Source of the DNA: Sinorhizobium saheli
Lineage (GTDB): Bacteria > Pseudomonadota > Alphaproteobacteria > Rhizobiales > Rhizobiaceae
Reading direction: 5' to 3'
Length of the DNA stretch: 36,852 nucleotides
Assembly: GCF_001651875.1 (NCBI RefSeq)
Contig: NZ_LNQB01000092.1
Span: 1-36,852, forward strand
A program made the translations under genes and the position numbers. Under the pieces are notes generated by a model that was not told the DNA's origin, ran no database searches, and saw only the letters and a list, made by a program, of their open reading frames with translations. Shown piece by piece: positions 26,029 to 33,847 of the stretch. Each line of letters starts with the position of its first letter. The first letter of the stretch is position 1.

Positions 26029-26259
26029 ATGATCACACCTGAGCAGTGCCGGGCCGCACGCGCACTTCTGGATTGGACGCAGACAGAGCTTTCCGCGCGC
26101 GTTTCGATCAGTGCGGTATCAATCAGGGCATTCGAAAAAGGGGGCGAGATGAGGGATTCAAACCTCAAGCTCATTCGCCTGACCTTTGAACGAGCCGGCG
26201 TGGTCTTTATACCTGAAAACGGAGGCGGCGCTGGTGTGCGGCTCGCGAAACCGCGATAA
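26029..26259 (+). CDS. XRE-family helix-turn-helix regulator
   Basis: A 76-residue protein that is a single Cro/CI-type domain: CRAARALLDWTQTELSARVS, then ISAVSIRAFEKG, with the typical N-terminal EQCRAARALL helix and W-T-Q-x-E-L. The second half (LKLIRLTFERAGVVFIPENG, ending GVRLAKPR) is the common tail of small rhizobial XRE proteins. The ribosome site AAAGGAAAG precedes the ATG. It is a probable repressor of the element or of the divergent gene. Confidence 0.9.
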   Translation: MITPEQCRAARALLDWTQTELSARVSISAVSIRAFEKGGEMRDSNLKLIRLTFERAGVVFIPENGGGAGVRLAKPR

Positions 26260-26346
26260 CCCCTCGGCAACAGACATAGCAGGACAGGGGCGAGCTCTCA
26301 TTCCGCCGTGTTGGCAGTTCAGCTTTGGCGCCTTGAACCGTGACGC

Positions 26347-26937
26347 TCAGGGCTCATCAGCCCATCGAACTTCCATTTGCCCGCCGAGGGTTTTCACCGC
26401 TCGATTGATCTCTTTAAAATTTGGATGCCTGCTGCGGTATCCGCGTGTCTGGAAGTAGCGCTTAGTGCGGCTCTCCTCGTCTAGGTCGCGCATCGTCCAC
26501 TTGATCTCGTAGCAACGCTTGCGGACCTGGTCCAGAGAGACAACACCGGTGATCTTGTACGGTTTCTTGTTCCTCTTCCAGCCGTAATAGCGCGCAACCG
26601 CCTGGATGTTCTCCCACGCCACGTCGGGGAACGCAGCGCATATCTCTTCGCGGGACGTGGACGGGTAGAGCTTTCGAAGCTTTTGTTTGTCCAAGGGGCC
26701 CCACTGCCGACGTCGTCTGGCGAGTCCGAGCTTCTGACAGCGGGCCCGAACTGCGCGCGGCGTTCGATTATAGAGGATCTGCTGAATCGCAAAGTAGTCT
26801 GGATGAAAGAGCCGGCAGACCAAATCCTCTTCAGCCTTCCAGGTTCGCTGGCCGAAGAGCGTAAAGCCCGTGCGCAGAATCTGCGCCCTGACCCGTTCAG
26901 CGGCAGCGGCATTTCTCGCGAAGTAGGCCAGAGACAT
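26347..26937 (-). CDS. Putative DNA-binding protein with tandem Myb/SANT-like motifs
   Basis: A 196-residue basic protein. Repeat 1 (about residues 32-73) has RTWKAEEDLVCRLF and IQQILYNRTPRAVRARCQKLGL. Repeat 2 (about 78-125) has RQWGPLDKQKLRKLYPSTSR and WENIQAVARYYGWKRNKK. The W-x6-L layout followed by a TPRAVRARxxKLGL recognition helix resembles GcrA-like and phage Myb-type domains. The C-terminal 70 residues are unassigned. The gene follows the small coiled-coil gene with a 7-base gap, so the two form an operon. The domain call is by eye. Confidence 0.6.
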   Translation of the reverse strand: MSLAYFARNAAAAERVRAQILRTGFTLFGQRTWKAEEDLVCRLFHPDYFAIQQILYNRTPRAVRARCQKLGLARRRRQWGPLDKQKLRKLYPSTSREEICAAFPDVAWENIQAVARYYGWKRNKKPYKITGVVSLDQVRKRCYEIKWTMRDLDEESRTKRYFQTRGYRSRHPNFKEINRAVKTLGGQMEVRWADEP

Positions 26938-26944
26938 CGGTGCC

Positions 26945-27163
26945 TCAGGCCTTCTTGACCCTCATCGTTCGGTAGGCATTGAACGTGCCGGCCTTGTCGG
27001 TAAAGAGCGCTGCTACTAGGTCAGGCAAGGCGTTCAGTTCGCGAAGCTGAGTAGCCAAGTCGGCGAACTGAAGCTTCATCTTGTCCACCTCCGCAGCTTT
27101 GACTTTCTCAATCCTCGCCTCAATTTCGGCTTTCTGTTTCAGCAGTTCCGCAAGCTCTGACAT
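26945..27163 (-). CDS. Small coiled-coil protein
   Basis: A 72-residue protein beginning MSELAELLKQKAEIEARIEK, a heptad-rich coiled coil reminiscent of the dimerisation segment of H-NS-like proteins, with a short basic tail (YRTMRVKKA). ATG 27163 has AAGAAGG upstream. It is directly upstream of the Myb-like gene. No DNA-binding AT-hook motif is seen, so an H-NS role is not supported. It may be an oligomerisation partner. Confidence 0.6.
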   Translation of the reverse strand: MSELAELLKQKAEIEARIEKVKAAEVDKMKLQFADLATQLRELNALPDLVAALFTDKAGTFNAYRTMRVKKA

Positions 27164-27330
27164 GGCAACCTTCTTTCGTTGGAAAGGCTGCATCTCAGTA
27201 AATCAATTCGCCCAATGCGAATCAGAAGTTGAACTTTTCCCAAGTATCCACAGCTTGAAGGCATCTTCGCCGATTGGACAGGGCGGCGGTTGCTGAGAAG
27301 ATCAAAAATGCTCAGGGATAAAGGTGTGCA

Positions 27331-27507
27331 ATGGTCGAAAGGCGAGAAACACCGCTGATTGCGTTTGTAAGAGCTCTGGCGCGTCGTCAGGCCCGGATTG
27401 ATGCCGCAGAAGACAAAAATGCTGGAAAAGACGGCTCTCCGAGAAGTAGAACGGCGGAACCCGTTGACGAGCGGATTATCGAAGAAGACCTCAGCGAGGG
27501 CAAGTGA
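27331..27507 (+). CDS. Small basic/acidic 58-residue protein, coupled to a membrane protein gene
   Basis: ATG 27331 with AAAGGTG upstream opens a 58-codon frame ending at TGA 27505-27507. The protein starts MVERRETPLIAFVRALARRQ and ends in an acidic tail (DERIIEEDLSEGK). The stop overlaps the GTG start of the next gene in GTGA, a typical coupling junction, which supports it being real. No family is recognised. Confidence 0.65.
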   Translation: MVERRETPLIAFVRALARRQARIDAAEDKNAGKDGSPRSRTAEPVDERIIEEDLSEGK

Positions 27508-27962
27508 CCGAGCCAATCAACCCTTCAACTACCGCCCTTGTTGCGCCCGAGATTCGATTCCAGTTTTACAAGGATGTCTACCTAGCAGCCGTCGATCGCC
27601 AGTTCCAATATGGAAAGTGGGTACTAGCGTCACTGTTGGCCGTTCACGCCGGTTCCCTGGTGGCAATTTCACAAGCCGGGCTAAAGACTGCGGCTTTGTA
27701 CGCAGCGTGTGGACCACTTTTGATTTATGGCGTTGGAACGACGCTTGTCGCAGGCGGCCTAGCTTGGATTAATTTTTCCACCGCAATGCATGTCTACGCA
27801 CAACACCTCAAAGACATTCGCGACGGCAAGGAGACCGCCGTTTCTCGGCTGGCGCGTGCCGTGGTAGCGTTTACGCTGTGGGGTACCCCCTTCGTGGCAG
27901 CGCTATCTCTCGTTCTGTTCTTCGTCGCAGCCGCTCGTGCCACCGACGTACTGAAGCCTTAA
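27504..27962 (+). CDS. Small multi-pass membrane protein of unknown function
   Basis: A 152-residue protein starting at GTG 27504 (GAGGG upstream). It has membrane segments at about residues 38-56, 62-88 and 118-145 (WVLASLLAVHAGSLVAI, ALYAACGPLLIYGVGTTLVA, VVAFTLWGTPFVAALSLVLF). A charged loop between them (HLKDIRDGKETAVSRLARA) probably faces the cytoplasm. It is translationally coupled to the 58-residue gene. No homology is recognised. Small coupled membrane proteins on islands may be exclusion or immunity factors, but nothing in the sequence shows this. Confidence 0.7.
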   Translation: MTEPINPSTTALVAPEIRFQFYKDVYLAAVDRQFQYGKWVLASLLAVHAGSLVAISQAGLKTAALYAACGPLLIYGVGTTLVAGGLAWINFSTAMHVYAQHLKDIRDGKETAVSRLARAVVAFTLWGTPFVAALSLVLFFVAAARATDVLKP

Positions 27963-27967
27963 AATCC

Positions 27968-28258
27968 ATGAGCCTCACCACTCAGTTCATTGCCGAGCTG
28001 ATCAGGGCCGCGAACGAAGCGGACAGGCTCACGCCGTTCGAGGTGAAGCGCTTGCTCAACCGCTCGATCGCCACGATACGCGATATGCGCGACCAGACCG
28101 GCATCCAGGGCAGCAATCGCGAGAAGGATGTCTTGATTGATCTTCAGGTGGCCGCGTCGAGAGCTTACAGCCTGTCGCCGGCTGAGATTAGAGACCACCT
28201 CCTGGACGCGGCCGACATCATTCGCGTACTGAAAATAGTCCTCGATGGAAAAGAGTAG
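27968..28258 (+). CDS. Small helical protein of unknown function
   Basis: A 96-residue, all-helical soluble protein (MSLTTQFIAELIRAANEADR, TPFEVKRLLNRSIATIRDMR, LSPAEIRDHLLDAADIIRVL). The pattern repeats a TPFEVKRLL / SPAEIRDHL motif, suggesting an internal duplication of a three-helix unit. It starts 6 bases after the membrane protein stop and probably belongs to the same transcript. Confidence 0.7.
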   Translation: MSLTTQFIAELIRAANEADRLTPFEVKRLLNRSIATIRDMRDQTGIQGSNREKDVLIDLQVAASRAYSLSPAEIRDHLLDAADIIRVLKIVLDGKE

Positions 28259-28263
28259 ATGGC

Positions 28264-28818
28264 ATGGTGAACGACGATGACGAATGGCGGGAGACAGAGG
28301 CCCTGCTTGGAAAGATTGTCATCGAATGGGGGAAGGCCATGGGCCTAGTCTATTCTCTGCCGAAGGAGATGGGCTTCGAGAATTTTGCTGCCATTCGGTT
28401 GGGCCTCGCGCAATTCAACAGCGACGGCCTCCGGCTGGCGTATATGCGGAAGCTGATCGCGCACGAGCCAAACTTATTCAATGACTCCAGGGACAGAGCC
28501 GAACAAGCAATGACGGCATTAAAGGTATTGGCAGATTTGGGGCCTGAGCGGGATGCTCTCATGCACGGGATTCCCGTGTCTGATTACACGAGAGATCCAG
28601 CCACCAAGAAAATAGTCAGGGAAGGGGCGTATCTGATCCAGCAGCGAAAGTGGGACAACAGCCGATATTTGAAAGTTCCATATGCGGCTCTCGACCACCT
28701 GAACAAGCTGAAAGAAGCCAATGAGAATTTGCTGCGCGTGGCAAAACCGATGCTTTTCGAGGCGTGGGAAGAGATTTTCGGCTTGCAAATAAAAGACGAA
28801 GATCCGAATGACCGTTAG
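28264..28818 (+). CDS. Helical island protein of unknown function
   Basis: A 184-residue soluble, mostly helical protein. It starts 6 bases after the previous stop codon, so it is the fourth gene of the 27331-28818 unit. Notable segments are IVIEWGKAMGLVYSLPKEMG and YMRKLIAHEPNLFNDSRDRA. RDALMHGIPV has the R-x4-H spacing seen in HEPN nucleases (R-x4-6-H), and its DALMHG core is also like HEPN-type helices. Whether it is a HEPN domain needs profile comparison. Confidence 0.7.
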   Translation: MVNDDDEWRETEALLGKIVIEWGKAMGLVYSLPKEMGFENFAAIRLGLAQFNSDGLRLAYMRKLIAHEPNLFNDSRDRAEQAMTALKVLADLGPERDALMHGIPVSDYTRDPATKKIVREGAYLIQQRKWDNSRYLKVPYAALDHLNKLKEANENLLRVAKPMLFEAWEEIFGLQIKDEDPNDR

Positions 28819-28980
28819 GGCGGGGGCAAGTCACGCCCGCTGATGAGGTTGCAGGAGCTGCAAGTAGCAGCCTGCCACCGCCGATAGGGGCGCGGCTCAA
28901 TCAGACACACCACGGGCAAAAGTAACAATCGCTGCAGCAGACTGTCCGCCGAGAAATCCCTCGCTAATAAAGGAACGAAT

Positions 28981-29352
28981 ATGCCCCCAACTGCTCCTGG
29001 AGACGACATAAAGCTGAGTGCATTCATCTTCCACGAGCAGGCGGTTCACGTCACCGTCGGAGACAAGCTGGGCGCACTTGACGCGATCGAGCTCGGAGGG
29101 GAAATCCTCGTGGTGCTGACCTGGCTAGGAAACCCGGACGAAGGCCTTCGCAGGCCAGAGTACATTTTGCCGCTTAGTGCTGTCAGACATCAGGACCTAA
29201 GCGCTGACTCAGCAGCGCCTTGCAAGTGGGCTATTAGCCCTTCGCTTCCTCGATCCCTCTTCGACGGCACCGCCTCTCGCCAGTTCCGAAGGCAATTTTC
29301 CATCCGTAACGGGCCGCCACTGACCTTGCCCCTGAAAGCCGTCCGGCACTAG
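28981..29352 (+). CDS. Small island protein of unknown function
   Basis: A 123-residue protein with AAAGGAACG before the ATG. The N-terminal half looks like a small beta-rich domain (IKLSAFIFHEQAVHVTVGDK, IELGGEILVVLTWLGNPDEG). The C-terminal 45 residues are rich in Ser, Arg and Pro without structure, so the true protein may be a truncated or frame-shifted version of a shorter domain. No family is recognised. Confidence 0.45.
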   Translation: MPPTAPGDDIKLSAFIFHEQAVHVTVGDKLGALDAIELGGEILVVLTWLGNPDEGLRRPEYILPLSAVRHQDLSADSAAPCKWAISPSLPRSLFDGTASRQFRRQFSIRNGPPLTLPLKAVRH

Positions 29353-29395
29353 CCTCCGCGGCCAACGAGCCCTCACACGACGGACTATGTTTGTT

Positions 29396-29415
29396 CGAGA
29401 CCGATGATAGTCTCG
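29396..29415. promoter_or_regulatory. Inverted repeat before the 97-residue gene
   Basis: CGAGAC-N8-GTCTCG, with a further GAGAC at 29422. It sits 24-43 bases before the gene at 29439, in the position of an operator or a leader hairpin. Confidence 0.35.
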
Positions 29416-29438
29416 CTTGTTGAGACGGAGACCGAATC

Positions 29439-29732
29439 ATGAGCCTCGAAGAATTGCTGAAACTCATTGAAACGCTCGCAAGGGAAAGCCTGGAGCAAAA
29501 CAAGCAGAGCCCGACAATTGAGAACGAGATGCATAGGCTACTGGGAGATGTGTACGAAGCTCTCGATGATGCCGGCGGGCAAGGAATTTCCGACTACATC
29601 GAAGAGAAATTCAATGGCCTTAAGGGGTTTGCGCTGATGGCGATCGGGGTCCATGATCGAGGTGGCTATGGACCAGAGAAGATCCTGGAGAATATTCAGC
29701 ACTTTGCATATTTGGTGAGGACACGCACCTGA
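29439..29732 (+). CDS. Small acidic helical protein of unknown function
   Basis: A 97-residue acidic protein (MSLEELLKLIETLARESLEQ at the start, then LLGDVYEALDDAGGQGISDY). GGAGACC precedes the ATG. It is all-helical, with no membrane segment or recognised motif. It has its own upstream inverted repeat and a possible terminator near 29850. Confidence 0.65.
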   Translation: MSLEELLKLIETLARESLEQNKQSPTIENEMHRLLGDVYEALDDAGGQGISDYIEEKFNGLKGFALMAIGVHDRGGYGPEKILENIQHFAYLVRTRT

Positions 29733-30010
29733 AATGCCGTGTCTTCCTCCGTGTCTCAGAATTCGAGCAGCGCTTTAGATCGGGAACCGAAGTCCCTCGT
29801 GCCGTTGACCACGGATGTACTGGCAGCGACATAGGGGAGGACAACGAAGGTCGGGTTCAGCCCGGCTTTCTTGTTGCGCCGTGGTGGGGCCACGCGCCGA
29901 CCGTCAGTGATTGGGTGGAGGTGAGGCGTACCAGCCGACTGGTGAAGGAGAGATGAGAGTTGACGCCGCGGCTACTGGTCATCGCATGCGTCAACAATTT
30001 TCCAAAGAGA
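29733..30010. other. Gene-free stretch with a weak terminator
   Basis: No convincing frame is seen on either strand. A hairpin GTCGGG-TTCAG-CCCGGC (29850-29866) followed by TTTCTTGTTG could end the gene at 29439. The rest has several short inverted repeats and may be degraded DNA or hold an untranslated RNA. I cannot assign it. Confidence 0.4.
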
Positions 30011-30592
30011 CTAGGCTGCGCAAGCGCCGTCCGCGAAAACGCTCTTTACCTCGGAGGAAATAGCGCCATTGTCCCTCGCGACTTTCGAAACGCGAGAGAA
30101 GACGGTTATCTCGCGGTTCTCGTTCATCATAGAAGCGATAACGAAATCCTTGAACCGCTTAGAAGTCTCGGGCCAGCGAAGCATCATAATAAAAAGGCTG
30201 GAAGACATTGCCGTTTCGATCTCACGCACCAAATCGGGGCGTGTTTCGCGCACAGCGTCAACAGCCCTCGAAAACCCACTCCTTTCGCCGGTGAAACCCT
30301 TCTGAGAAACCAGCTCATGGCATGCCTTGACCGCTATGTCCCGATTGCCGAGGGACCGCGTTACGGCAAATAGCGTCAGCTTAATCTCGTCACTTACGGT
30401 CGCATCCGCGAGGATCTTATCCATGGCGTTATAGTGCTCGACCATTGCCTTGTGCGTTTCTTCCAAGTCGTCCCGCCGCTCTCTGAGCCGCTTGCTCCTC
30501 TGGTGCGAAAGCATGGCTAAGGGCACGCCGACCGCGAGAGAGGCCAGCGGGGCTACAAGCATTTGCAGATCGAATATCATAGCAGCGCCCAT
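30011..30592 (-). CDS. Membrane-anchored coiled-coil protein
   Basis: A 193-residue protein. A single N-terminal membrane helix (about residues 8-26, LQMLVAPLASLAVGVPLAML) is followed by a strongly charged helical region (SKRLRERRDDLEETHKAMVE) and further helices. ATG 30592 is one base after the stop codon of the upstream membrane protein, so the pair is coupled. The open frame continues upstream to 30715 but overlaps that gene. The family is not recognised. Confidence 0.7.
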   Translation of the reverse strand: MGAAMIFDLQMLVAPLASLAVGVPLAMLSHQRSKRLRERRDDLEETHKAMVEHYNAMDKILADATVSDEIKLTLFAVTRSLGNRDIAVKACHELVSQKGFTGERSGFSRAVDAVRETRPDLVREIETAMSSSLFIMMLRWPETSKRFKDFVIASMMNENREITVFSRVSKVARDNGAISSEVKSVFADGACAA

Positions 30593-30593
30593 T

Positions 30594-30962
30594 TTATTTG
30601 CTTCTAACCTTGGATGACGATTTCGTCTGAATTTGGATTGTCTTATTCCAAGCCTTCTCGAGCCTTGCACTGCGCGAGACGTCCAGCTTCTCCAACGCCA
30701 GTCGCGCCATTTCAACTTTATGGCGTTCGCTTTGTTCCGCTCTCCATCGATACAAAAGATAGAGACTTAGCGGGAATAAGCAAGCCAGCCATTGGTTCAC
30801 GCCTAGGTACATCAAGATGGCTGCCACACAGGCAAGGCCGAATACCAGCAGCGCCTCAGTGTTGGGCGACAAACCCTTCGCCACAGTCTTAAGTAAACCT
30901 TGAAGTGGTATCATCCCGTTAACAGCCAAAAATGAAAGGAATTTGTCAGGCTCATAGCGCAT
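30594..30962 (-). CDS. Small membrane protein coupled to the following coiled-coil gene
   Basis: A 122-residue protein with two adjacent membrane helices (about residues 36-56 and 57-71: ALLVFGLACVAAILMYLGVN, WLACLFPLSLYLLYRW). A charged cytoplasmic tail (EQSERHKVEMARLALEKLDV) follows. It and the next gene make a two-gene membrane module. The start is uncertain: ATG 30962, or ATG 30914 (MIPLQGLLKTVAKG). Confidence 0.65.
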   Translation of the reverse strand: MRYEPDKFLSFLAVNGMIPLQGLLKTVAKGLSPNTEALLVFGLACVAAILMYLGVNQWLACLFPLSLYLLYRWRAEQSERHKVEMARLALEKLDVSRSARLEKAWNKTIQIQTKSSSKVRSK

Positions 30963-31199
30963 GCAATTCGAGATGGAAATACCGGGACGCGTAAAGCCTC
31001 AAATCCCGAACCGCTTTCTCCGTCATTCCCGAAAGCCCGCGCCGTAGTCGCCACAGACGTGCCAGGTTCTATCCGGTACTCGCCATCGGAAAGCGCCAGG
31101 ATCAAGCGAGCGGGCTTGTGGAGCCGAAATGCGGCCCATCCGGCAATTGCCCGGACCCTGCTCCGGACCAACTCCCGAGTGGTCGGCCCGCCGAGCGAG

Positions 31200-31988
31200 C
31201 TATTTCAGCTCATAGATCGCCGTATCGTCCGCCCGTTCCCTGATCCCCTTGAACGACGGATGCCGTAGCTTCCCCTCGTCGGTCCAGGCGCGATACACGA
31301 CCTCGGCGACCAACACCGGCTGCGTAAAGACTGCCCCCTTACGCTTCAGGTTCACCGCCGGCGCGCCCGTCTCGATCTCTTCCAGGAGTTCGCGCAGCTT
31401 GACCGATTCTTGGTGGCTCCATCCCGTCCCGCAGCAGCCGACATAGACGAGCTCGCCTCCCTTTCGCGCCGCCAGCAGCAGCCGACCAATCGCTCCGGGA
31501 ACGGTCGACGGCTCGAAACCGACAATCACGAAGCTGTCGCGGCGGGTACAGGTGATCTTACGCCAGCAATCATGTCGGCCGGAGCGATACGGTCTCTCCC
31601 GGTGCTTCGCTATGATGCCTTCGAGACCGTGTGCGCATGCGACGCGCAGGAACTCTTCCCCGTCCGCCTCAACTTGTTCCGACAAGCGAATGGCGCCCTC
31701 ACGGCCGGCGACGATTGGTTCCAGCAGACGGCGGCGCTCTCGCTGCGGCAGTCGGCGCAGGTCGCATCCGTCAAGGTAAAGCAGATCGAAAGCAAAGAAG
31801 ATGATGGCACCGGCATCGTACGGCGACGGCAGGCGGCCGAGCGCCCTCTGCAGCATACCGAAATCCGCCCTGCCCTTTTCATCCAGAACGACAGCTTCAC
31901 CGTCGAGTATTGCGGACTTAACCGCGAGCCGCCGCGCGTCGTCAGCGATCGACGAGAACTTGCTGGTCCAGTCATACGAGCCCTCCAC
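31200..31988 (-). pseudogene. 5'-truncated LigD-type ATP-dependent DNA ligase
   Basis: 262 residues matching the ligase module of LigD or LigC (non-homologous end joining). It contains motif III (ILDGEAVVLDEKGRADF), the FDLLYLDG region, motif IV (LEGIIAKHRERPYRSG) and V, and an OB domain with VLVAEVVYRAWTDEGKLRHP. The N-terminus that carries the AMP-accepting lysine (K-x-D-G) and nucleotide-binding residues is absent. The frame begins at a GTG inside the module. No in-frame start exists further upstream with ligase similarity. It should lack adenylation activity. Confidence 0.8.
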
Positions 31989-31990
31989 GA

Positions 31991-32179
31991 CCGGGAATCG
32001 ACGAAGAGACTGTGCGGGCCATACAAGACCTAATCGCAGATGCCGGCTTAGTCGGCAACGAGCGCGCGGACGAATTGTCCAGCCTGGGGATAGCGGCCGT
32101 CATCAAAAGCTATGCTGCGCCGATCGAGGAACCGGTGGATTACTTGACGGCGCAATACCGGCAGATCGTGGGAGGATAG
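31991..32179 (+). pseudogene. Possible C-terminal remnant or short gene upstream of nusG-like
   Basis: An open frame of about 62 codons ends at TAG 32177-32179. Its translation is protein-like and helical (GIDEETVRAIQDLIADAGLV, LSSLGIAAVIKSYAAPIEEP, VDYLTAQYRQIVGG). No ATG is available near its 5' end. The GGAGG of its last codons is also a ribosome site for the ATG at 32184. It adjoins the broken end of the ligase, so it may be part of a gene cut by the same rearrangement. No family is recognised. Confidence 0.35.
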
Positions 32180-32234
32180 TGCAATGGAATCAATAATTTG
32201 CTATTCTTCTTCATCTGCAAAAGGAGCGCTTCGC

Positions 32235-32753
32235 ATGGTGCATTCTGGTGAGTGGTACGTGATACGGATGCGGGCAGGGCAGCAACAAAAGGCTGTCCAG
32301 GAAATGCAAGAAATGGGCATCGACACCTATTGCCCCACGATGCGGCGAGAGATCCGGCATCACCGAAACAAGCGATGGCTCATGCGAGAATTCCCGTTGT
32401 TCACGGGCTACGCCTTCGCTTGCCTGGCGCCGCGGGACTTTGCGACGCTGCGGGATATCCGCAACGTGTCGGCTGTCCTCGGCGACGCCAGCGGCAACCC
32501 CGCGCCCGTCGCCTGGTCGGTGATCGAAAAGATCAAGGACGCGCAGGAGCGTGGAGACTTCGACGTCCTTCGGCCGCCTGTTCGTCGTCTCCGCGCCGGG
32601 GATACCGTGCAGGTCAAAGACGGGCCGCTCTCAGGTCATTACGCCGCAGTAACGAATGTAGTAGGCCGTCGAGCAATAAAAGCAGTTGTGGAGATGTTCG
32701 GATCTCTGCGCGAAGTGGAAATCGGGCTTGAAAGTATCAGGCGAGTAGCCTAG
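32235..32753 (+). CDS. NusG-like transcription elongation/antitermination factor
   Basis: A 172-residue paralogue of NusG. The NGN domain begins WYVIRMRAGQQQKAVQEMQE and contains FPLFTGYAFACL (equivalent to the FPGYVFV strand of NusG). A linker and the C-terminal KOW domain follow (AGDTVQVKDGPLSGHYAAVT). Specialised NusG paralogues (RfaH-, LoaP- or ActX-like) stop early termination in particular long or foreign operons. The ATG at 32235 has a perfect AAGGAG. An in-frame ATG at 32184 with GGAGG adds 17 residues. Housekeeping nusG is normally next to rplK, so this is an extra copy. Confidence 0.85.
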   Translation: MVHSGEWYVIRMRAGQQQKAVQEMQEMGIDTYCPTMRREIRHHRNKRWLMREFPLFTGYAFACLAPRDFATLRDIRNVSAVLGDASGNPAPVAWSVIEKIKDAQERGDFDVLRPPVRRLRAGDTVQVKDGPLSGHYAAVTNVVGRRAIKAVVEMFGSLREVEIGLESIRRVA

Positions 32754-32814
32754 ATTATCGCCAGCGATTTGCGGCCTGTTCTGCTGGGCGCCATAGAGTG
32801 ACCCACGAGGCTTA

Positions 32815-32834
32815 GGGGAGGTTTCGCGCTCCCC
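32815..32834 (+). terminator. Hairpin after the NusG-like gene
   Basis: GGGGAG-N8-CTCCCC lies 62 bases after the stop, with no good T-run. It may be a weak terminator. The tail (CTGCGGGCTTCTATTG) is not U-rich. Confidence 0.35.
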
Positions 32835-32871
32835 CTGCGGGCTTCTATTGCCAAAATTCTCCCCGGCTACT

Positions 32872-33759
32872 CTAAGCTACAGCTTCATCCTTCTGTAGCT
32901 TTTTGAGGTCCCGTCCTGTGAGCGATATTTCTCCGCCCGGAACCTTTAAGTTGAGCGCGGAAGCGCGGCCCAGAATCGCTGACGCCAAGTAGTCGGCCGG
33001 ATGCATGTCAGCGGACTCGTCCTTCTCGCTCTTGGAGAAAAGATTTCTCGATATTGTCTCGAGCAAATGCTCTGGCATTGGTCGGTCTTGCGAGAGTTTC
33101 CACTCCAGAGCAGCTTCGACCACCCAGCTTGCTCGATCGATATCCAATTCAAATTGCTTCAAGTGAAACTCCGCATCGGCATACCGTTCAAACCAGCGGT
33201 TCATCCACCGCAAGTACCACGCCATGAGGCCCAGCAGCGCGAGCGTCATCGAGGCCGGCTTGAGACCGGTGACAATAATTTGCGCTGCAGTGGAGTTTTG
33301 CGGAAGCGAGCCGAACTGTAGCGAAAAGTAAACCACCAGAATGCTGAGGAAGATCATCGACGCAATTACCGCGATATGGATCGGTCTCCGATTAGCGGTT
33401 GTCTCGGGCGTGACGCGCAGGCTGTCGGCCCGTTGAGCTATCTTGGCCTTTAGGTCTCTATGCAATTCGCGTCGGGCGTGCGTGTTGCTGCGGTCATCCA
33501 ACTCGCGCTCTCTGCGAGAGAGCAGCTCCTCTTGTTCGCTTAATTCTGCAAGTCTTTTTTGCAGTCGGTCGGATCGCGCTGCTTCCTCTCTAGAAACCTC
33601 TTCATCGAGTTGCGCGCGCCTGCGTGCAAACTCCTGCTCCAGCGACGTGCGCGCGTCAGCAGCTTGCTTGCCGACGTCTAGCACCATCTTTTGCAGTTGG
33701 ACATTCTGGCGGTGATGTGAAGCCAATAGATCGCGGAAGAGTTTCGGATTTCGAAACAA
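32872..33759 (-). CDS. Coiled-coil membrane protein of unknown function
   Basis: About 295 residues. A long charged coiled coil (about residues 35-118: FARRRAQLDEEVSREEAARS, LQKRLAELSEQEELLSRRER) precedes two membrane helices (about 129-150 and 168-186). A C-terminal helical domain of about 105 residues follows (FHLKQFELDIDRASWVVEAA, EKDESADMHPADYLASAILG). The start is uncertain: the frame opens at TTG 33759 and the first ATG is 33687. The codons before TTG also look coding. It diverges from the ribbon-helix-helix gene with 88 bases between. No family is recognised. Confidence 0.65.
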   Translation of the reverse strand: MFRNPKLFRDLLASHHRQNVQLQKMVLDVGKQAADARTSLEQEFARRRAQLDEEVSREEAARSDRLQKRLAELSEQEELLSRRERELDDRSNTHARRELHRDLKAKIAQRADSLRVTPETTANRRPIHIAVIASMIFLSILVVYFSLQFGSLPQNSTAAQIIVTGLKPASMTLALLGLMAWYLRWMNRWFERYADAEFHLKQFELDIDRASWVVEAALEWKLSQDRPMPEHLLETISRNLFSKSEKDESADMHPADYLASAILGRASALNLKVPGGEISLTGRDLKKLQKDEAVA

Positions 33760-33847
33760 TCCTGCGACTTTCTCTTGGTCGCGTCCGAACGTATCTCGTG
33801 AGCGCCCAGTGGTTTTTTACGATTCCGGAAAACTTGGGGAAACCTCT

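Noticed and set aside
27139..27516. Minus-strand 125-codon frame
   Set aside because: It overlaps the start of the coiled-coil gene and the whole 58-residue gene on the opposite strand, and the peptide lacks structure.
29960..30373. Plus-strand 137-codon frame
   Set aside because: It is antisense to the coiled-coil membrane protein gene, which has the better ribosome context and a coherent helix/coiled-coil pattern.
30911..31171. Minus-strand 86-codon frame between the ligase remnant and the membrane module
   Set aside because: It starts at TTG without a ribosome site and overlaps the 5' end of the membrane protein gene. Part of the peptide looks protein-like, so it may be a decayed fragment, but support is too weak.
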